Source: Austropuccinia psidii (taxonomy: Eukaryota; Basidiomycota; Pucciniomycetes; Pucciniales; Sphaerophragmiaceae). From it: 64,000 bases of DNA. Under the pieces are notes generated by a model. That model saw only the letters and a program-made list of their open reading frames with translations, was not told the origin of the DNA and made no database searches. Each line of letters opens with the position of its first letter. The first letter of the stretch is position 1. The translations under genes were made by a program, and so were the position numbers. The DNA is taken from assembly GCA_023105745.1 (NCBI GenBank), contig JALGQZ010000001.1, forward strand, positions 65,676,937-65,740,936, in the 5' to 3' direction. Shown in pieces: positions 59,207-64,000 of the stretch.

Positions 59207-62200
59207 ATGACTACTAGAAAAGGATCCCAATACTACATCCAATCCAATGGATCTGTACTCAAAATTAGAATTGATCCCTCAAAAGGGACCAGAAAGGGAA
59301 AAATACCCAGTGGAACAGAATCCAAACAAGGAAGTGCCCTATCCCAAAGGCAAGTCCCAGAAATACCTATAATCTCTGAACCAGAGTTAAAACTAGGTAT
59401 TAGTAACTCAAAGATATACAAATAACATTCAGAAGGCTCATCAAGACATGCAAATGTCCAAGTCCAAGAAGTACTAAATGGTGTACAAGGAAAAAGATTG
59501 GGAAATGTTACCTCAAATCCACCAAGGAGTGAAGAGCTCCTGGAAAATCCTGAAAAAAGTTCCTCAAATTGGAGGAAACAGTGAGATACTTCAATGGATG
59601 GAATCCATTATCATCCAAACCTCAAATAGAAAAATAAAGGACTGGAACAACAAAAACAGTGAGCAAAGTGAGGAAGAAGACCCAGTAACTTATGCCAGAA
59701 AGCCATAAGCCAGCCAACCTCCTCAAGAAGGGAATAAGAATAAGGAAAAGAACTGGAGGAAATAATATTCCCCAAGTTACAGGATTCCAAAAATTCAAAA
59801 GGATGCCACAAGAGAATTCAAGGACAAAGAGGAGCAAAGAATAAGACAACCCCATTTTCTGAAGAAAACATTTTGTCTTCTGATGTTGCAAATAGTTTCA
59901 CATAAATTCAAAAAAGTATATTACCTCTGGGAGAAATCAAAAATATTTTATCATCATTACAAGAAATAAATAGTAGTTTATTTTCTTAAACAGTAATTGT
60001 TGTAAAAAAGATATAGACAGCATTGAGTTCATGGTTGAAAATAATAAACAAAAAGTATTAATTGAAAATACTCAGCAATCAATAAAAGGACAACAAAAAT
60101 TCTATAAGTAAATAAGAGATATTAATGAAAAAACTTTGACAATTGATTATGACATGTGTGTTGACATTCTGACATGAAAACTGAATTGATTGAGTATTTC
60201 TGTTGGAAAATTTGAAGTTAAAACTTCAACACACAAAAGCGTACTTCTCAACCATGTAGAAGAAAGTGATGATGCAAGAATGAATCTTAAAGATTAAATT
60301 CAAAGTGAAATAAGACTTATTAGTGAGGAAATGAATGAAATAAATGAGGCTAACATAAATATGCCAAAGGTTTCAACCCCATGTTTAAACATAAGAAGTC
60401 CTGATAAGCCAAAAGAGGAAATTATAAACACCTTCATAACAGATTTAAGTCATAAAGACAGAAATAAATTGTTAATGAAGAAAGCTCTCAGCTGAAAGAA
60501 TAGCCAGACTTCACAGGTGAAGGTAGATATGACTATATGTCATTTATCAAAAGAAATGACATTTTACAAGAGCATTATTCCATACCAGATGAATTAATCA
60601 ATAAAAGATTACATTAATTATTTGAAAAATCTGAAAAAAGATGGCATTGTGGCATAAGACAAACAAATGGCAAAAATACCTGGTCTTGGTGGAAAAATAA
60701 AAAAATCATCAAGTGTGCAAATGATGCCTGGAGGTACAGAATAGAAAGAAATTTTGAAATTCTTTCCTTCACCCAGATAAGGATAAAACTTTAACTTGGT
60801 TCTTAAAACAAGTTGAAATATTGAATGCAGTGTATCCAGAAATGTAACAAAAGATGGTGCATATTACAATACTTAAAAAATGTGGAGGAAAATTGGAACA
60901 CTACCTGAGAAGAAGGTGCATAGAGCCATGTTACAAAGAAGCTATATTAATGCAATAGAATATATAGTGACAAAAGCCAAAGTTGGCAGAACATGGAAAA
61001 AATTGGATATTAGAAGTCCAAGGAAGGCAGTTATTAAGAAAGATAAACTGAGAGAACCTTTAAAGCCCAATACAACCAACACTCATGAACAAAGAAAGTG
61101 CCATAAATGTAGTGGTAATGGACAATTATCCAATAATTGTCTTAAAAAGGCAAAGATAAATCAAATTGTGGAAACAGAAGGCCAATGAAAAAGAAAAAGA
61201 ATCTTATTGTGAGAAATACACTGAAGAATAATAAACCTCTGAGGGTGATTAAATCAATAAAATCAATGCCTAAACTAATAATATTGATTTAATATATGAA
61301 GTATTGTATGTAAACTGAAACTTACCACAAGTTGGACCATCTGATATAACCTTCAAAAATATACAACATCCCAAACTTCATAGAACCAAAACTGCAAAAG
61401 GAATGGGATATACATCTGAAAAATAAAGTATAAGCATTGTTATGGTAGCAAACAAAGAGGCAAAAGTAAACCTGGACACTGGAGCATACTGCCCTGGTGT
61501 TGGTAAAAGTTGTTTACAAAATATTATACCAGATTGGGAAGAAACACTTATACAAATAAAAGTGGTAAAATATATTAGTGAAAGTGAAAGAATGAAGGAA
61601 ATTGGTATGATGGGCTTGAAATTGATTTTTCCTCATACTTCCCAATGCATAAGAGAGAAATGAGAATTTTCAGTAATGGTCAGCTGTACTTGTAACCATT
61701 TTTGTCAGGATGATACTATGATAAAGGTATAACTAGGCTAATTACAACTTTAAATGTGTATGTGACACGGCAGAAAATGATTAAAAAAGATTTATAAAAG
61801 TTTTATAATAAGATAAAAGGGTTCTACTATTGAGAAATAGTGGTGGTGAGCGCTATTGAGAACCCTGGGTGCAGGCTTTATCTGTTGGATTACAATAATA
61901 AAGTCTACAATAATTAAAGATTAGAATAATACCTGATTATTTAACCAAGAGTAAAACTGTTTTTGACAGTTTACTACGTAGGTTATTCAAGAGCAGGATG
62001 AGGAAAGGATTTTGGCTGTGAAAAGCCCTCCTTTTATCCTGAAATTGGGGTGAAAAGGCTGCTAGACCTTTCCACGTAGAGGAAGTGAAGATTTTTCACT
62101 CTCTATGACAGGCTTGTGGTTTTAAAACAGCCTTTATACCCTGTATTGGGCTCAGATGTGGTTTTGAAACCACATCTGGGCAGTTTTCACCAATACAGGG

Positions 62201-63972
62201 TGAAAATTTTCATCTGGGGACCTCACAACCTGATTCTGACGTGTATGACATGTAGAATGCTGTACAGACTCTGTATGGGACCCCAGTATTGACTGACATA
62301 TGAGATATTGAAGTAAAAACATGCTTCTTTGTCTATTTGACACCTGATATTCATGGTTATGGGATATTATCCCATGGTAAGGCTGTATCTGACAGCAGGT
62401 GGGATTTTGACCTTGAAATGGTCATACCTCTGTCAGTTTTTGAGATATCAAGCTCAAAGTTGGTTCATTCAATAGCTCTGTATGGGCTCTACACAATGGT
62501 ACCCAACTTGCCATGGTTATCATTAAATATGACAAAGTTATCCCATGTACAAGTATTTTTGTACATTGGCGTGGTCTGGGCAAAAGCTGTATTAAGCTTG
62601 TTTGGCCAATAACTTCTGTTGTAGTTGAGCTATGAGGAAATGTATGGCACCATCAGATAGCCCTGATTGTGCTCTTTGCAAAAAGACCCCACTTCAGGTA
62701 TCTCACACTAAAACTGTAAAAGTTAGATGAGAGGTGAATGTTTTGTTCACCCTTATTTGGTATGAATTTGACCATAACTCAAGTAATACTGGTGCTAGCT
62801 CAGTTTGGCTGGTACCATTGGATAGCCCTGGATTAGAGCTTTATTTTGAGTACCCATTTGATGGGGTTAAGCCTCTCCTTCTAGATTTTAGATGAGAGGT
62901 GAAAATTAAGGTTTATGCTCAGCAATAACTTTGAGCAGGAATAACTTTGTTATTTCTTGTCCTATGGTGATGGGACTTATATTTTCAGGAAGAGGTGAGT
63001 TTCCTCTTTCTTTTGATACCTTTTGAGCTAATTTGGCTCAGCTCCATGTTTTGGTGGTATTTTGGCTATACCATTGGTTTATGGTATTTTGGCTGTCATG
63101 CTTGTGCTCTGGTTTTGAGTCACAGGCTGACAATTTTATACTTGGAAATGATTACTTATAAATATATGGTAAAGAATAATACAGCCACAAAGACAGCTAT
63201 CTTACCATAGGAGACAATAAAAGACAAAAATTTGGTGTTTTGAAAAATAAAAAACAAATTTATTCCATAAATAATGAAGATAAAAGCCCAGAAAACCATT
63301 TTTTCATGAGTGAAAAACTTATAGAGGCAGAACTCAATCATGAATAAACAGAAAAAAAGGAAACAAAAGTTGATTGAACTCTTATTTAAATACAAAAGAG
63401 CCTTTGATACTGAAAAAAACACTATCTTCTATCATTGGATATGAAGTAGACCTTATGCTTAATGTGGAAAAACTGTATCCACCCTTGTTAAGAAGACCAG
63501 ATTACCCAGCTAGCCCAAATGCTAGAGACACCTTAGAGGTACACATTCAAGAATAAATGAACCTTGGGGTATTGAGAAATGTAGGACATAATGAAAAGGT
63601 AGAGGTTACTACACCTGTAATTATAACTTGGCATAACGGGAAATCAAGAATGATAGGGGTATGGAGAGCTTTAAATACCTATACTATCCCTGACAGGTAC
63701 CCAATACCAAGGATCTATGAGAAAGTGACAGAATTGTCACAGGATAGCTTCCTTACAGGAATGTATGCTCTAAAGGGTTTCATCAAAATTTCTTAACAGA
63801 CAGTTCCAGAAAACTACTAAGGATCATAGTGCATTGTGGATTATATGAATACCTGAGAATGCCTTTTGGTATGAAAATGAACCTACCCATTATCAAAAAA
63901 AAGATAAATAGCATTTAACTGAAGAAATATTAGAAGGATTTTTAACTATCTACATTGATCATATCATAGTTT
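59207..63972 (+). pseudogene. gag-pol of element V, broken
   Basis: Starts MTTRKGSQYYIQSNGSVLKI, clearly homologous to the element I start, including ISEPELKLG. The piece 59478-59708 begins KEKDWEMLPQIHQGVKSSW, which matches the overlapping frame of element I gag ([19 protein letters not shown]), and then runs into text resembling the Gag frame. Capsid remnants follow at 60500-60960, the zinc knuckle at about 61096-61140 (CHKCSGNGQLSNNC, with the histidine replaced by glutamine) and the protease with NLDTGAYCPGVG near 61470. After the solo LTR, ILGNDYL resumes at 63133 and RT appears at 63374-63960 ([32 protein letters not shown]). Its catalytic box reads YIDHII instead of YIDDII. Numerous stops. 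Confidence 0.88.
61703..63132 (-). repeat. Solo LTR of the element IV family (copy 5)
   Basis: 1430 bp from TGTCAGGATGATACTATG to CACAGGCTGACA, flanked by ATTTT on both sides (61698-61702, 63133-63137), inserted in the protease region of element V. Antisense orientation. Nested hairpin perfect: outer CCCTGTATTGG/CCAATACAGGG at 62139-62149 and 62190-62200, inner AGATGTGGTTT/AAACCACATCT at 62154-62164 and 62167-62177. This is a well-preserved copy, so the insertion is younger than much of the decay of element V. Confidence 0.95.
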
Positions 63973-64000
63973 TGTCAGCCTGTGACTCAAAACCAGAGCA
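63973..64000 (+). repeat. Start of another element IV-family LTR, cut by window end
   Basis: TGTCAGCCTGTGACTCAAAA and eight further matching bases; identical to the start of copies 2 and 3. The left flank AGTTT (63968-63972) should recur after its right end if it is a solo LTR or complete element. It sits immediately behind the RT catalytic box of element V. Confidence 0.85.

Larger units (their letters stand above)
57673..63972 (+). mobile_element. Element V: decayed Ty3 relative of element I, plus strand
   Basis: A truncated 5' LTR, primer site, leader, gag and the first part of pol, in the order and with sequence similar to element I but full of stops. It is interrupted by a solo LTR (61703-63132) and again at 63973 by another LTR that leaves the window. 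Its left LTR begins right where element IV ends, so element IV probably inserted into it or truncated it. Older than element I, judging from divergence. Confidence 0.82.

Noticed and set aside
1..64000. CRISPR arrays, bacterial operons, tRNA or rRNA genes
   Set aside because: None seen; the intron structure and retrotransposons show a eukaryotic nuclear context. tRNA absence was judged by eye only.

Overview
This window is a repeat-rich stretch of a eukaryotic nuclear genome, most likely a rust fungus (Pucciniales). Three things point there: a host gene cut into 16 short exons by 64-130 bp introns, large chromodomain-bearing Ty3-type retrotransposons with a distinctive Gag N-terminus ([11 protein letters not shown]...), and decayed Tet-like dioxygenase and SNF2 sequences of the kind expanded in rusts. 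The Gag N-terminus and several remnant peptides resemble proteins I associate with the myrtle rust Austropuccinia psidii. That species call is recognition from memory, not a search.

Layout. 1-7799: the 3' part of a Ty3/chromovirus element (element I, + strand) with an unbroken 1902-residue Gag-Pol and a 1.92 kb 3' LTR. 7800-11843: the 5' part of a related, inverted, decayed element (II), into whose gag element I appears to have jumped. 11844-13592: the LTR and polypurine tract of a third inverted relative (III). 13593-15510: no supported gene. 15511-34500: decayed repeats and pseudogenes, namely two unrecognised coding remnants (17.6-19.2 kb), a Tet-like 2OG-Fe(II) oxygenase pseudogene (19.85-21.06 kb), a ~40 bp minisatellite (21.3-21.9 kb), an intron-bearing pseudogene (22.7-24.5 kb), an SNF2-family helicase pseudogene (28.2-31.25 kb) and another spliced remnant (31.8-32.8 kb). 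Solo LTRs of one family (the IV-type LTR, ~1.43 kb) split several of these. 35041-39203: the only convincing host gene, SEC5 (exocyst subunit), on the minus strand. 39204-44757: AT-rich, no gene seen. 44758-48900: solo LTR plus a Ty1/copia fragment. 48901-57672: a nearly full-length but dead Ty3 element (IV, minus strand) whose 5' LTR fixes the orientation of the solo LTRs. 57673-64000: another dead Ty3 element (V, + strand) split by one solo LTR and by a second IV-type LTR that runs off the window.

How it fits together. Successive retrotransposon insertions surround one housekeeping gene. Element I looks young and structurally intact (zinc knuckle, protease DTG, RT YIDD, RNase H, DD35E integrase, chromodomain-like tail). 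The others carry stops, frameshifts and active-site losses. Five complete solo LTRs each keep a perfect 5 bp target duplication, so they arose by insertion followed by LTR-LTR recombination. The most interesting signal is a ~590 nt stretch of element I gag that is open in two + strand frames. Both frames can be recognised in element II, and a similar two-frame arrangement occurs in the diverged element IV. This suggests an overprinted second protein in these rust retrotransposons.
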